Assembly: GCF_014472415.1 (NCBI RefSeq)
Contig: NZ_JACSZV010000039.1
Location: 1-63,970, forward strand
Source of the DNA: Pseudomonas sp. N40(2020)
GTDB taxonomy: Bacteria > Pseudomonadota > Gammaproteobacteria > Pseudomonadales > Pseudomonadaceae
Reading direction: 5' to 3'
Length of the DNA stretch: 63,970 nt
Below are positions 16,622 through 25,274 of the stretch, in pieces. Below the pieces are notes generated by a model. It searched no databases, had not been told where the DNA came from, and worked only from the letters and a program-made list of their open reading frames with translations. Position 1 is the first letter of the stretch; each line of letters begins with the position of its first letter. Position numbers and translations under genes: made by a program.

Positions 16622-17830
16622 ATGATTCAGCTCGATTTTTATGGAACGCTCGTGGCCGCCTCTCTGGTGCTTTTACTGGGTCGCGGACTTGTTGCACGAG
16701 TCGGTTTTCTACGTAATTACAATATTCCTGAACCCGTCGCCGGTGGCTTGGTGGTTGCGCTGGGTTTATTGATGTTGCGAACGTTTGATATAGAAATCAG
16801 ATTCGATACGTCACTACAAACACCTTTGATGTTGGCATTCTTCGCCACAATCGGTTTGAGCGCAGACTTTGCCAGCCTGAAGAAGGGTGGTCGCGTAGTC
16901 GGCATCTTTCTACTGGCGGTTACCGGGCTTCTGGTCGTTCAGAACGCCATGGGTATCGGTCTTGCGACAATGCTGGGACTGGATCCGTTGATGGGGCTGC
17001 TGACGGGCTCGATTACCTTGTCGGGTGGCCACGGTACGGGTGCTGCGTGGGGAGCTGTGTTCAGCGAGAAGTACGGTCTGGCATCGGCCTCCGAGCTTGC
17101 GATTGCCTCGGCGACATTCGGCCTGGTCCTGGGTGGCCTGATTGGTGGGCCGGTGGCCCGGCTGCTCATCAAGCGCGTGCAAGTGCCGGGTTGCCAGCCT
17201 CAAGAAACGCCACGCTTGCCAAAGGGTTTCGAGCAGCCGAACAAAGAGCGCTCGATTACCCCCTTTTCGTTTATCGAGACACTGGCGCTGATCGCCGTCA
17301 GTCTATTGGCCGGCAATGTTCTCAATGGCCTGTTACAAGGAACCGCTTTCGAATTGCCGACGTTTGTCTGCGTTTTGTTCGTGGGTGTGGTGCTGCGTAA
17401 TGGGCTGTCGGCGCTGGGCCTGTATCAGGTGTTCGAGCGTGAAGTCTCGGTACTGGGCAATGTCAGCTTGTCGCTGTTTCTGGCGATTGCCTTGATGTCT
17501 CTGAAATTGTGGGATCTGGCCGCTCTGGCATTGCCGATCTTCATCATCCTGGCTACGCAGGCCTTGGTCATGGCGCTGTTTGCGATTTTCGTGACGTTCC
17601 GAATGATGGGCAGCAACTACGATGCGGCGGTATTGGCGGCAGGGCACTGCGGTTTTGGGCTGGGCGCGACGCCTACGGCCATTGCCAACATGCAGGCAGT
17701 GACGCAACGCTTCGGGCCTTCGCAGATTGCGTTTCTCGTGGTGCCGATGGTGGGGGCGTTCTTTATCGACCTCATTAACGTCATCGTGATCAAGCTGTAC
17801 CTGGCCCTGCCGTTTTTCGCCGCTGTTTGA
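16622..17830 (+). CDS. gltS: Sodium/glutamate symporter GltS
   Basis: A 402-aa polytopic inner-membrane symporter that takes up glutamate with Na+. The N-terminus MIQLDFYGTLVAASLVLLLGRG and YNIPEPVAGG match GltS. The two reentrant Gly-rich repeats are visible: TGSITLSGGHGTGAAWG in the N-half and LAAGHCGFGLGATPTAIANM in the C-half. I count about ten hydrophobic helices. Length agrees with the family (about 400 aa). It is monocistronic, with a bidirectional terminator after it. Confidence 0.95.
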   Translation: MIQLDFYGTLVAASLVLLLGRGLVARVGFLRNYNIPEPVAGGLVVALGLLMLRTFDIEIRFDTSLQTPLMLAFFATIGLSADFASLKKGGRVVGIFLLAVTGLLVVQNAMGIGLATMLGLDPLMGLLTGSITLSGGHGTGAAWGAVFSEKYGLASASELAIASATFGLVLGGLIGGPVARLLIKRVQVPGCQPQETPRLPKGFEQPNKERSITPFSFIETLALIAVSLLAGNVLNGLLQGTAFELPTFVCVLFVGVVLRNGLSALGLYQVFEREVSVLGNVSLSLFLAIALMSLKLWDLAALALPIFIILATQALVMALFAIFVTFRMMGSNYDAAVLAAGHCGFGLGATPTAIANMQAVTQRFGPSQIAFLVVPMVGAFFIDLINVIVIKLYLALPFFAAV

Positions 17831-17870
17831 GCATTAAGCGTCAAGCCTCTTTCACCGTGGTCTGACGCAT

Positions 17871-17907
17871 AAAAAATGCCCGTCTCTTTCGATACGGGCA
17901 TTTTTTG
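17871..17907. terminator. Bidirectional terminator between gltS and crc
   Basis: AAAAAATGCCCGT-CTCTTTCG-ATACGGGCATTTTTT has A and T tracts on both sides, so it can terminate gltS on the plus strand and crc on the minus strand. Confidence 0.88.
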
Positions 17908-17924
17908 TGTCTGCGAATCGACGC

Positions 17925-18704
17925 TTAGATGGTCAGCGTCCAGTCGTAGTCGACGATCAGCGGTGCGTGCTGCGAGAACCGTGGCTGACGTGGCAGGCGT
18001 GCGCTGCGCACGAAGCGCCGCAGGCCCGGCGTCAGGATCTGGTAGTCAAAGCGCCAGCCCAGATTGAGCATCTCGGCCTGCTCGTTGTCCGGCCACCAGC
18101 TGTACTGGTCGCCTTCGCGGCTGACTTCGCGCAGGGCATCGACGTAGCCCATGTTGCCGACAATCTCGTCCATCCAGGCGCGCTCTGGCGCCAGGAAGCC
18201 CGGGGATTGCTGGCTGTCGCGCCAGTTTTTGATGTCGAGCTTCTGCTGCGCCACGTACAGCGAGCCACAATAAATGTACTCGCGACGTTTGCGTCGCTGT
18301 TTGTCCAGGTACTTGCCGAAGTCGTCCATGAGCTTGAACTTCTGGTTCAAGTCCTCATCGCCGTTCATCCCAGAAGGAAGCAGCAAGGTGGCAATACTGA
18401 CTTTGTCGAAATCTGCTTGCAGGTAGCGCCCGTAGCGGTCGGCCGTCTCGAAGCCGAGACCGCTGATGACAGCCTTCGGTTGCAACCGCGAATACAAAGC
18501 CACGCCACCTTGGGCAGGGACTTCAGCATCGCAGGCATAAAGGAAGTAGCCATCCAGTTGGAAGGCTGGGTCATCCAGTTCAAAGGCGGAGGCACGGGTG
18601 TCCTGCAGGCAGATGACGTCGGCATTCTGTGCTTGCAGCCAACTGAGCAAACCACGCTCGACTGCAGCCTGAATACCATTGACGTTCACACTGATGATCC
18701 GCAT
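17925..18704 (-). CDS. crc: Catabolite repression control protein Crc
   Basis: A 259-aa protein of the exonuclease III/EEP fold. It begins MRIISVNVNGIQAAVERGLL and ends DYDWTLTI, as expected for pseudomonad Crc. Crc works with Hfq to repress translation of catabolic mRNAs when preferred carbon sources are available; the characterised proteins lack nuclease activity. The start at 18704 is fixed by the family; the longer frame to 18740 adds non-conserved residues. It diverges from pyrE with only 82 bp between the two starts, the standard Pseudomonas arrangement. The catabolic genes later in this window (dad, kauB) are the type of targets Crc controls. Confidence 0.97.
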   Translation of the reverse strand: MRIISVNVNGIQAAVERGLLSWLQAQNADVICLQDTRASAFELDDPAFQLDGYFLYACDAEVPAQGGVALYSRLQPKAVISGLGFETADRYGRYLQADFDKVSIATLLLPSGMNGDEDLNQKFKLMDDFGKYLDKQRRKRREYIYCGSLYVAQQKLDIKNWRDSQQSPGFLAPERAWMDEIVGNMGYVDALREVSREGDQYSWWPDNEQAEMLNLGWRFDYQILTPGLRRFVRSARLPRQPRFSQHAPLIVDYDWTLTI

Positions 18705-18786
18705 AAATGGCCCCAAAAATCGCGTGCGTGTATGATACACGGCGTCAAGCTAATTAGCTAAATCCGTGGTATTTGGGGTTTTTTTC

Positions 18787-19431
18787 ATGCAAGCGTATCA
18801 GCGCGATTTCATTCGTTTTGCCATCGATCGCGGCGTTTTGCGCTTCGGTGAGTTCACCCTGAAGTCCGGGCGTACCAGTCCTTACTTCTTCAATGCCGGC
18901 CTGTTCAACTCGGGTTCCGCCCTGGCGCAACTGGGTCGTTTCTACGCGGCGGCCATTGTCGAAAGCGGCATTGCCTTCGACGTGCTCTTTGGCCCAGCCT
19001 ACAAAGGCATCCCGCTGGCGGCGACCACTGCCGTTGCGCTGGCCGAGCATCACGACCGTGACCTGCCATGGTGCTTCAACCGCAAGGAAGCCAAGGCCCA
19101 CGGCGAAGGCGGCAGCCTGGTCGGCGCACCGCTGACCGGTGAAGTGCTGATCATCGACGACGTGATCACCGCCGGCACCGCGATCCGCGAAGTGATGCAG
19201 ATCATCGCTTCCCAGGACGGCGCCAAGGCTGCCGGCGTGCTGATCGCCCTGAACCGCCAGGAGCGCGGCAATGGTGAATTGTCGGCGATCCAGGAAGTGG
19301 AACGCGATTTCGGCATTCCGGTGATCAGCATTGTTTCGCTGAATCAGGTGCTGGAGTTCCTCGCTGATGATCCGCAGCTCAAGCAGCATTTGCCGGCCGT
19401 CGAAGCGTACCGCGCCCAGTTCGGCGTTTAA
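18787..19431 (+). CDS. pyrE: Orotate phosphoribosyltransferase
   Basis: A 214-aa enzyme of de novo pyrimidine synthesis that joins orotate and PRPP to give OMP. The start is MQAYQRDFIRFAIDRGVLRF at 18787. The PRPP-binding motif VLIIDDVITAGTAIRE and the substrate segment FGPAYKGIPLA are intact. Divergent from crc; ended by an intrinsic terminator at 19459-19500. Confidence 0.97.
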   Translation: MQAYQRDFIRFAIDRGVLRFGEFTLKSGRTSPYFFNAGLFNSGSALAQLGRFYAAAIVESGIAFDVLFGPAYKGIPLAATTAVALAEHHDRDLPWCFNRKEAKAHGEGGSLVGAPLTGEVLIIDDVITAGTAIREVMQIIASQDGAKAAGVLIALNRQERGNGELSAIQEVERDFGIPVISIVSLNQVLEFLADDPQLKQHLPAVEAYRAQFGV

Positions 19432-19458
19432 CGCAATGCCCGTGTAGGGATCGCAGGT

Positions 19459-19500
19459 TAAAAAAAGACCCCATTCAGTTAGGCTGAGCGGGGTTTTTTT
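19459..19500. terminator. Terminator after pyrE
   Basis: A run of A, then GACCCC-ATTCAGTTAGGCTGAGC-GGGGTTTTTTT. The stem also includes TCAG/CTGA. The flanking A and T tracts suggest it serves both pyrE and the convergent gene ending at 19505. Confidence 0.85.
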
Positions 19501-19504
19501 GCGT

Positions 19505-19888
19505 TCAACGCAGGTTTCGCCATTTTTTGAGCAATTTCAGCGTCAATCCTGCATTAATCAGCGCAAATGCCAGTAGCGCCGTGACCACCATCACATACAG
19601 CGTGCGATCAACATCAAAATCCCACAGATCCAGCGTGCTGCTACTAATAATGCGCACGGCGGCTGGCAGGTTGACGTAAAACAGCGCTGTAAAGGCGCCT
19701 GTCAGCGGCAACGCACAGCTCAAGAAAATCCCCACGACCTTTCCCCTGCTGCGTTTTCTCGCCTGAAGGCCTTGTTGATGTTCATCCAGAGCCAAGGCTT
19801 CATTGAGCTTTGGCCAAGCGAGATTGAATAGGAAAGTTGTCAGGGTCAGCAGTAAGCCGCTGACCGCGACGATGTCACTGAACGGCAT
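19505..19888 (-). CDS. Hypothetical membrane protein
   Basis: A 127-aa protein with three hydrophobic segments: about residues 5-22 (VAVSGLLLTLTTFLFNLAW), 48-72 (VVGIFLSCALPLTGAFTALFYV) and 93-115 (TLYVMVVTALLAFALINAGL). A basic loop (QARKRSRGK) lies between the first two. Its start at 19888 (MPFSDIVA) overlaps the end of the upstream gene by 14 bp, so translation is probably coupled and the two proteins likely act together. I do not recognise the family. Confidence 0.75.
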   Translation of the reverse strand: MPFSDIVAVSGLLLTLTTFLFNLAWPKLNEALALDEHQQGLQARKRSRGKVVGIFLSCALPLTGAFTALFYVNLPAAVRIISSSTLDLWDFDVDRTLYVMVVTALLAFALINAGLTLKLLKKWRNLR

Positions 19889-20447
19889 TGAGCCCCAGCG
19901 TTGCGCACAGCAACTCGTGGGAATCCTCGCTGATCTCAAACTGTCCGGCGCTGCCTTTGCGTTTGGTGATGGGCTTGAATGTCGGCTCGTTTTGCGTGAT
20001 CAGCATATTCAGTTCATCGCGGATCACATCTGAACTGATGACCACCAGATAGACATCTTTTGCGTGTTCCGCAGACTCGACGACCGCGCGCATGCTGTGC
20101 TTCAGGATGTCGTCGAGCTGATTGCGAAAGCGCGAGACAGTGTTTTTCAGCAGGGTTTTGCTCTGGCTCTGGGTCAACTGAAAAATCGTCGATATCTGCG
20201 ATTCGGTCGGCAAGGTCTGCCCGAAGTAGCTTTGAATCAGATAGAGCAGGCGATCCTGTTTGGCCTCGTCAGCCCGGCTGGGCATGCCGCCCTCGACCAG
20301 CATTTTCAGGTATTCGGTCAGGCTGGCCTTGGCAATGCGCTGGAGGGCGTGGGCGATTTCCGCGTCGCCGATGCGCAGGGTCTTTTTGACCGGTTCCTTT
20401 TGCTCCTGCTCGAAAGCGTCGGCGTCGATGGTGAACGATATCTGCAT
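19875..20447 (-). CDS. Hypothetical soluble protein
   Basis: A 190-aa protein beginning MQISFTIDADAFEQEQ. Residues about 25-110 are helical and contain ESQISTIFQLTQSQSKTLLK, which reads like a helix-turn-helix. The C-terminal half (VYLVVISSDVIRDELNMLI, then FEISEDSHELLCATLGL) looks alpha/beta. No known family was recognised. It overlaps the following membrane-protein gene by 14 bp. The cluster sits between pyrE and argB, where related pseudomonads carry other genes, so it is probably accessory. Confidence 0.72.
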   Translation of the reverse strand: MQISFTIDADAFEQEQKEPVKKTLRIGDAEIAHALQRIAKASLTEYLKMLVEGGMPSRADEAKQDRLLYLIQSYFGQTLPTESQISTIFQLTQSQSKTLLKNTVSRFRNQLDDILKHSMRAVVESAEHAKDVYLVVISSDVIRDELNMLITQNEPTFKPITKRKGSAGQFEISEDSHELLCATLGLNAVQ

Positions 20448-20465
20448 GGCTCAGGCGCTCCGAGG

Positions 20466-20726
20466 TTATTTTTTGTGCGAGGGCGTAATGACCTCGGCGC
20501 TCTTGATGCCGGAAGGCTTATCGGTTTTCTGTGGATAGGGATCATTAGGCGCGTCACCTTGTCCGGTCAGGATCTTCCAGCCGTTCAGAACGTGCGCGGT
20601 CTTGCGAAATTGCGGGCAGGGTGGCATCGAGGTTTTGGCTTGATTGGAATACTGGTGGCCGCAATCCACGCACTCGTAGGTGCCGGGGGAAACATCACTG
20701 CCGTAAGCAACGTGGTCTTTTTGCAT
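20466..20726 (-). CDS. Zinc-ribbon-like small protein
   Basis: An 86-aa protein. Two Cys pairs, YECVDCGHQY and MPPCPQ (with a third Cys-like position lost), resemble a rubredoxin-type or zinc-ribbon knuckle at residues about 17-42; the last pair keeps only one Cys, so metal binding may be incomplete. The C-terminus is polar. The start at 20726 (MQKDHVAYG) follows GGAGATTTACC, a good ribosome-binding site. It is the first gene of a three-gene run with 20447-19505. Confidence 0.75.
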   Translation of the reverse strand: MQKDHVAYGSDVSPGTYECVDCGHQYSNQAKTSMPPCPQFRKTAHVLNGWKILTGQGDAPNDPYPQKTDKPSGIKSAEVITPSHKK

Positions 20727-20827
20727 GGGTAAATCTCCGGTGGATGAGGGGAAGATCCTAGGGAGATTTGTTCTGTAGAGATGTCGGACGTTTCGCTGGT
20801 TCTTGTCGGACACTTCTTGCGCGCATA

Positions 20828-20900
20828 AAAAATCGCAGGCTTCGTCAGTTCCTACAGCACTTTCGTACTGTGTTGCAGGGGCTGACGCAGTCTGCGATCT
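20828..20900. repeat. Long imperfect palindrome, REP-derived
   Basis: ATCGCAGGCTTCGTCAGTTC then CTACAGCAC on the left can pair with TGTTGCAGGGGCTGACGCAG then TCTGCGAT on the right, around a TTTCGTA loop. It lies 13 bp past the argB stop codon and may act as a processing or termination structure. Confidence 0.65.
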
Positions 20901-20912
20901 GTTGTGTTTCAG

Positions 20913-21821
20913 CTATGAGTGGCGCTTGCGATTGCTGATCAGCGTGCCCACACCGGTGTCGGTGAAGATTTCCAGCAGGATCGCGTTCGGCACGCGACCG
21001 TCGATGATCAGCGAGCTGCCTACGCCACCCTGAACCGCTTCCAGTGCGCAGCGGATCTTCGGCAACATACCGCCGTAGATGGTGCCGTCGGCGATCAGGT
21101 CGTCGACCTGTTGGGTGCTTAGACCAGTCAACACCGTGCCCGATTTGTCCATCAGGCCCGCGATGTTGGTCAGCAGCATCAGCTTTTCGGCTTTCAGCGC
21201 TTCAGCGACTTTACCGGCCACCAGATCCGCGTTGATGTTGTACGACTCGCCATTTTCACCCACGCCGATCGGCGCGATCACCGGGATGAAATTGCCTTTG
21301 ACCAGCAGGTTCAGCAGCTCGGTGTTGATCCCGACCACTTCGCCTACCTGACCGATGTCGATGATTTCCGGTTGAGTCATCTCCGGGGTCTGGCGGGTGA
21401 CGGTGAGCTTCTTCGCGCGAATCAGCCCGGCGTCTTTACCGGTCAGGCCGATGGCGCTGCCGCCGTGACGGTTGATCAGGTTGACGATGCTTTTGTTGAC
21501 CTGACCGCCGAGAACCATTTCCACCACATCCATGGTCGCGGCGTCGGTGACGCGCATGCCATCGACGAAGTGGCTCTCGATCGACAGGCGCTTGAGCAGA
21601 TCACCGATCTGCGGGCCACCACCATGAACCACGACCGGGTTGATGCCTACGGCTTTCATCAACACGATGTCGCGGGCGAAGCCGGTTTTCAGCTCCTCGC
21701 TTTCCATCGCGTTGCCGCCGTATTTGATCACCAGGGTCTTGCCGACATAACGTCGGATGTAAGGCAACGCTTCGGACAGGACCTGGGCGGTATGGGCGGC
21801 GGCTTCGCGTTCGAGGGTCAT
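20913..21821 (-). CDS. argB: Acetylglutamate kinase
   Basis: A 302-aa enzyme for the second step of arginine synthesis, phosphorylating N-acetylglutamate. The nucleotide/substrate motifs are VIKYGGNAM (residues about 31-39), VVHGGGPQIG and, near the C-terminus, GGVGSSLIIDGRVPNAILLE. The long N-terminal helix (MTLEREAAAHTAQVLSEALPYI) is the one that makes arginine-inhibited hexameric enzymes, so feedback control by arginine is expected. It starts 17 bp after algC in the same direction. Confidence 0.97.
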   Translation of the reverse strand: MTLEREAAAHTAQVLSEALPYIRRYVGKTLVIKYGGNAMESEELKTGFARDIVLMKAVGINPVVVHGGGPQIGDLLKRLSIESHFVDGMRVTDAATMDVVEMVLGGQVNKSIVNLINRHGGSAIGLTGKDAGLIRAKKLTVTRQTPEMTQPEIIDIGQVGEVVGINTELLNLLVKGNFIPVIAPIGVGENGESYNINADLVAGKVAEALKAEKLMLLTNIAGLMDKSGTVLTGLSTQQVDDLIADGTIYGGMLPKIRCALEAVQGGVGSSLIIDGRVPNAILLEIFTDTGVGTLISNRKRHS

Positions 21822-21838
21822 TCAGGGCTCCGGGTGGA

Positions 21839-23236
21839 TCAGAACGGTAGTTGGAGATCAGGTGCAACGCGTTTCAATTGGGCGTGGAACACATCCTTGA
21901 TGCGCTGCAATTCAGCCTCGTCATCGGCCTCGAAGCGCAGTACCAGCACCGGAGTGGTGTTGGACGCGCGCACCAGGCCCCAGCCTTTGGCGTAATCGAC
22001 TCGCACGCCGTCGATGGTGGTCAGGTCAGCGCCTGCGCCCCACTGTGCGTCGTGCAGTGCATCAATGATGCTGAATTTGCTCTCTTCGGTCACATGGATA
22101 TTGATTTCCGGCGTAGAAATATCGTTCGGGAAGGTCGCAAACAACTCTTCTGCCGTGGATTTTTCCTTGCTGAGGATCTCCAGCAGCCGGGCGGCGCTGT
22201 AGATACCGTCGTCGAAACCGAACCAGCGTTCCTTGAAGAAGATGTGCCCGCTCATTTCACCAGCCAACAGCGCGCCGGATTGTTTCATCTTCTTTTTGAT
22301 CAACGAATGACCCGTCTTCCACATTAGCGGCCGGCCACCGTATTCCTTGATCAGCGGTACGAGGCGACGGGTGCATTTGACGTCGAAGATGATTTCCGCG
22401 TCCGGGTTGCGCGCCACCACGTCGCGGGCGAACAGCATCAGCAGTCGATCTGGATAGACGATGCTGCCGGTGTTGGTCACTACGCCGACGCGGTCACCGT
22501 CGCCGTCAAAAGCCAGGCCGAGGTCTGCGTTGGTTTCCTTGACCTTGGCGATCAGGTCGACAAGGTTTTCCGGTTTGCCCGGATCCGGGTGGTGATTCGG
22601 GAAATTGCCGTCAACTTCGCAGAACAGCGGGATGACTTCGCAGTTCAGCGCTTCGATCAGTTGCGGAGCAATCACGCCGGCTGCGCCGTTGCCGCAGTCG
22701 ACCACGACTTTCAGGCGGCGGGCCAGTTTGATGTCCTGGACGATTTCGGTGTTATAGCGATCGAGAATTTCGACTTGAGTCACGCTGCCTTGGCCGCTGC
22801 TCAGATTGTTGGTCTTGATGCGCTCGTGCAGAACCTGGATCTGTTCGTTGGCGAGGGTGTCGCCGGCGATCACGATCTTGAAGCCGTTGTAGTTCGACGG
22901 GTTGTGGCTGCCGGTGAGCATCACGCCGGACTTGCCGGCCAGTACGTTGGCGGCGTAGTACAACGCAGGCGTTGGCACCAGACCGACATCGCTGACGTGG
23001 CAACCGCTCTCGGCAATACCGCGGATCAGTTCTGCGACCAGCTCCGGGCCGGACAAACGGCCGTCGCGGCCGACGGAAACATTAGGCTCGCCTTGGGCCA
23101 GGCTCTGCGAGCCGATGGCGCGGCCGATCCAGTAAGCGGTTTCGGCATTGAGGAATTCCGGCACGGTGCCGCGAATGTCATAGGCGCGAAAGATGCTGTC
23201 GGGCAGCTTCGGGGCAATCTTGGCTGGGGTGCTCAT
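21839..23236 (-). CDS. algC: Phosphomannomutase/phosphoglucomutase AlgC
   Basis: A 465-aa enzyme that interconverts hexose 6- and 1-phosphates for alginate, LPS and rhamnolipid precursors. The phosphoserine loop is TGSHNP (Ser110 from this start; the Pseudomonas aeruginosa enzyme numbers it 108). The metal loop is FDGDGDRVG, the sugar-binding loop GEMSGH, and a C-terminal phosphate site RASNTTP is present. The start at 23236 (MSTPAKIAPKLPDSIFRAYDIRG) fits the family; the frame opens further to 23272. It is followed closely by argB. Confidence 0.97.
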   Translation of the reverse strand: MSTPAKIAPKLPDSIFRAYDIRGTVPEFLNAETAYWIGRAIGSQSLAQGEPNVSVGRDGRLSGPELVAELIRGIAESGCHVSDVGLVPTPALYYAANVLAGKSGVMLTGSHNPSNYNGFKIVIAGDTLANEQIQVLHERIKTNNLSSGQGSVTQVEILDRYNTEIVQDIKLARRLKVVVDCGNGAAGVIAPQLIEALNCEVIPLFCEVDGNFPNHHPDPGKPENLVDLIAKVKETNADLGLAFDGDGDRVGVVTNTGSIVYPDRLLMLFARDVVARNPDAEIIFDVKCTRRLVPLIKEYGGRPLMWKTGHSLIKKKMKQSGALLAGEMSGHIFFKERWFGFDDGIYSAARLLEILSKEKSTAEELFATFPNDISTPEINIHVTEESKFSIIDALHDAQWGAGADLTTIDGVRVDYAKGWGLVRASNTTPVLVLRFEADDEAELQRIKDVFHAQLKRVAPDLQLPF

Positions 23237-23436
23237 CTGCGGAAATGCTCCATCTCGAAAGTGGTGGGTCACACCGACGATTCACTCGACGGCAGGCTCA
23301 AACTGAAGGGTATGACGGCGTTTTCCACAGAGAGTTCGTGGTATGAAAGGGCCATGACGCCTCGGCTGGCGTGGCTTTGGCCCGGCAAAACCTTGATTTG
23401 CGGCGGTAAATCTTTCAGATGAATCCGCACAAATTT

Positions 23437-23463
23437 CCCCTGTAGAAGCTACTCCTACAGGGG
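23437..23463. repeat. Hairpin between dut and algC (REP-like)
   Basis: CCCCTGTAG-AAGCTACT-CCTACAGGGG is a 9-bp stem with REP-like ends. It lies 7 bp beyond the dut stop codon. Confidence 0.7.
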
Positions 23464-23470
23464 TATCGGC

Positions 23471-23926
23471 TTATTTGGTGCCGGTATGCCCGAAACCGCC
23501 CGTGCCGCGTTCGGTTTCGACAAATTCTTCAACCATTTCGAAGTGCGCCTGTACCACTGGCACCAGCACCAGTTGCGCCAAGCGCTCGCCGACGGTCATG
23601 GTGAAGTCGGTCTGGCCGCGGTTCCAGCAGGACACCATCAGCGGGCCTTGATAATCGGAGTCGATCAGGCCAACGAGGTTGCCCAGCACGATGCCGTGTT
23701 TGTGGCCCATGCCTGAGCGCGGCAGGATCAGCGCTGCGAGGTTCGGGTCGCCGATGTAGACCGACAGACCGGTAGGAATCAGCACGGTTTCACCCGGTTT
23801 GATCACGATGTCCTGTTCCAGCATGGCGCGCAGGTCGAGGCCGGCGGAGCCCGGGGTGGCGTATTGCGGCAGCGGGAATTCGGTACCGATGCGTGGGTCG
23901 AGGATCTTGGCTTGCAAAGCGTGCAT
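23471..23926 (-). CDS. dut: Deoxyuridine 5'-triphosphate nucleotidohydrolase
   Basis: A 151-aa trimeric dUTPase that removes dUTP and supplies dUMP. All five motifs are present: GSAGLDLRAM, PRSGMGHKHGIVLGN, GLIDSDYQGPLMV, RLAQLVLVP and the C-terminal RGTGGFGHTGTK flap. It is 5 bp downstream of coaBC, the usual coaBC-dut pair. Confidence 0.97.
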   Translation of the reverse strand: MHALQAKILDPRIGTEFPLPQYATPGSAGLDLRAMLEQDIVIKPGETVLIPTGLSVYIGDPNLAALILPRSGMGHKHGIVLGNLVGLIDSDYQGPLMVSCWNRGQTDFTMTVGERLAQLVLVPVVQAHFEMVEEFVETERGTGGFGHTGTK

Positions 23927-23931
23927 GTAAA

Positions 23932-25140
23932 TTAAACCTGGTTCAGACGTTCGGCGATAAAAGTGACCAGTTGGCGAGCGATCTTGCTCTTGCTGGTCTG
24001 GGCGAAAACCGTGGCGTGCAGCTCACGGTCAATCACGCTGCAGGCGTTTTCTTCGCTGTTGAAACCGATGCTCGGGTTGGCGACGTCGTTGGCGACGATC
24101 AAATCGAGATTCTTGTCCTTCAGCTTGCGTGCAGCGTAGTCGAGCAGGTGTTCGGTCTCGGCGGCGAAGCCGACACTGAATGGACGGTCGGGACGGGTCG
24201 CGATGGTGGCCAGGATGTCCGGGTTACGCACCATTTGCAGGACAAAACCGTCGCCGCTCGTAGGATCTTTCTTGAGTTTTTGCGGGGCGATGACTTCCGG
24301 GCGGTAATCCGCGACCGCTGCCGAGGAGATGAACACGTCGCAAGGGATTGCGGCTTCGCACGCCGCGAGCATGTCGCGGGCGCTGACCACGTCGATGCGC
24401 GTGACGCGATCCGGGGTCGGCAGGTGCACCGGGCCGCTGATCAGGGTCACGCGGGCACCGGCCTCAACCGCTGCTTCGGCCAGGGCAAAGCCCATTTTTC
24501 CGGAGCTATGGTTGGTGATGTAGCGCACCGGGTCGATGTTCTCCTGGGTCGGGCCGGCGGTGATCACCACGTGCTTGCCGGTCAATGCCTGACGCTGGAA
24601 GCAGTCCGCTGCGCACTGCGCCAGATCGGTGGCTTCCATCATGCGGCCCATGCCGACGTCGCCGCAGGCCTGGCTGCCGGAGGCCGGGCCGAAAGTCTTC
24701 AGGCCACGGCTTTCAAGGAGTTGCAGGTTGGCCTGGGTCGCCGGGTCGCGCCACATTGCCTGGTTCATCGCCGGAGCGACTGCCACTACGGCGTCGGTGG
24801 CCAGCACCAGCGTGGTCAGCAAATCGTTGGCGATACCCTGCGCCAGACGGGCGAGCAGGTCGGCGGTGGCCGGGGCGATCAGCACCAGATCGGCCCATTT
24901 GGCCAGCTCGATGTGGCCCATCGCCGCTTCGGCGGCCGGGTCGAGCAAATCCAGGTGAACCGGGTGGCCTGACAGGGCCTGCATGGTCAGCGGAGTGATG
25001 AACTCGGCGCCGCCGTGGGTCATGACCACGCGCACTTCGGCACCCTGGTCGATCAGGCGACGAACCAGATCAGCGCTCTTGTAGGCCGCGATGCCGCCGC
25101 CGACGCCCAGAACGATGCGTTTCCGATACAGCCGCTGCAT
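23932..25140 (-). CDS. coaBC: Bifunctional phosphopantothenoylcysteine decarboxylase/synthetase
   Basis: A 402-aa CoaBC (Dfp) of coenzyme A synthesis. The N-terminal flavin-dependent CoaC domain has GGIAAYKSADLVR, the PAMNQAMW loop and the substrate-clamp GSQACGDVGMGRM with its catalytic Cys. The C-terminal CoaB domain begins at about residue 190 with VVITAGPTQENIDPVRYITN and SGKMGFALA. The start at 25140 (MQRLYRKRIVLGVGGG) was preferred to the MKGRP start at 25155. It is first of a coaBC-dut pair and diverges from radC. Confidence 0.96.
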   Translation of the reverse strand: MQRLYRKRIVLGVGGGIAAYKSADLVRRLIDQGAEVRVVMTHGGAEFITPLTMQALSGHPVHLDLLDPAAEAAMGHIELAKWADLVLIAPATADLLARLAQGIANDLLTTLVLATDAVVAVAPAMNQAMWRDPATQANLQLLESRGLKTFGPASGSQACGDVGMGRMMEATDLAQCAADCFQRQALTGKHVVITAGPTQENIDPVRYITNHSSGKMGFALAEAAVEAGARVTLISGPVHLPTPDRVTRIDVVSARDMLAACEAAIPCDVFISSAAVADYRPEVIAPQKLKKDPTSGDGFVLQMVRNPDILATIATRPDRPFSVGFAAETEHLLDYAARKLKDKNLDLIVANDVANPSIGFNSEENACSVIDRELHATVFAQTSKSKIARQLVTFIAERLNQV

Positions 25141-25274
25141 AGGTCTGCCTTTCATTTCGTTGATGACTGCGGTGCGATGCCCCCTCCCCAGGGATAAATC
25201 GACCGCAAAAAAGATGGGCTACGATATCACAGCGACCGCTACGGAACAGCGGCGCCCACAGACAAGGAATGTGT

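Noticed and set aside
19875..20726. Known toxin-antitoxin pair between pyrE and argB
   Set aside because: Neither protein shows a toxin or antitoxin motif; the pairing is reported only as an unexplained cluster.
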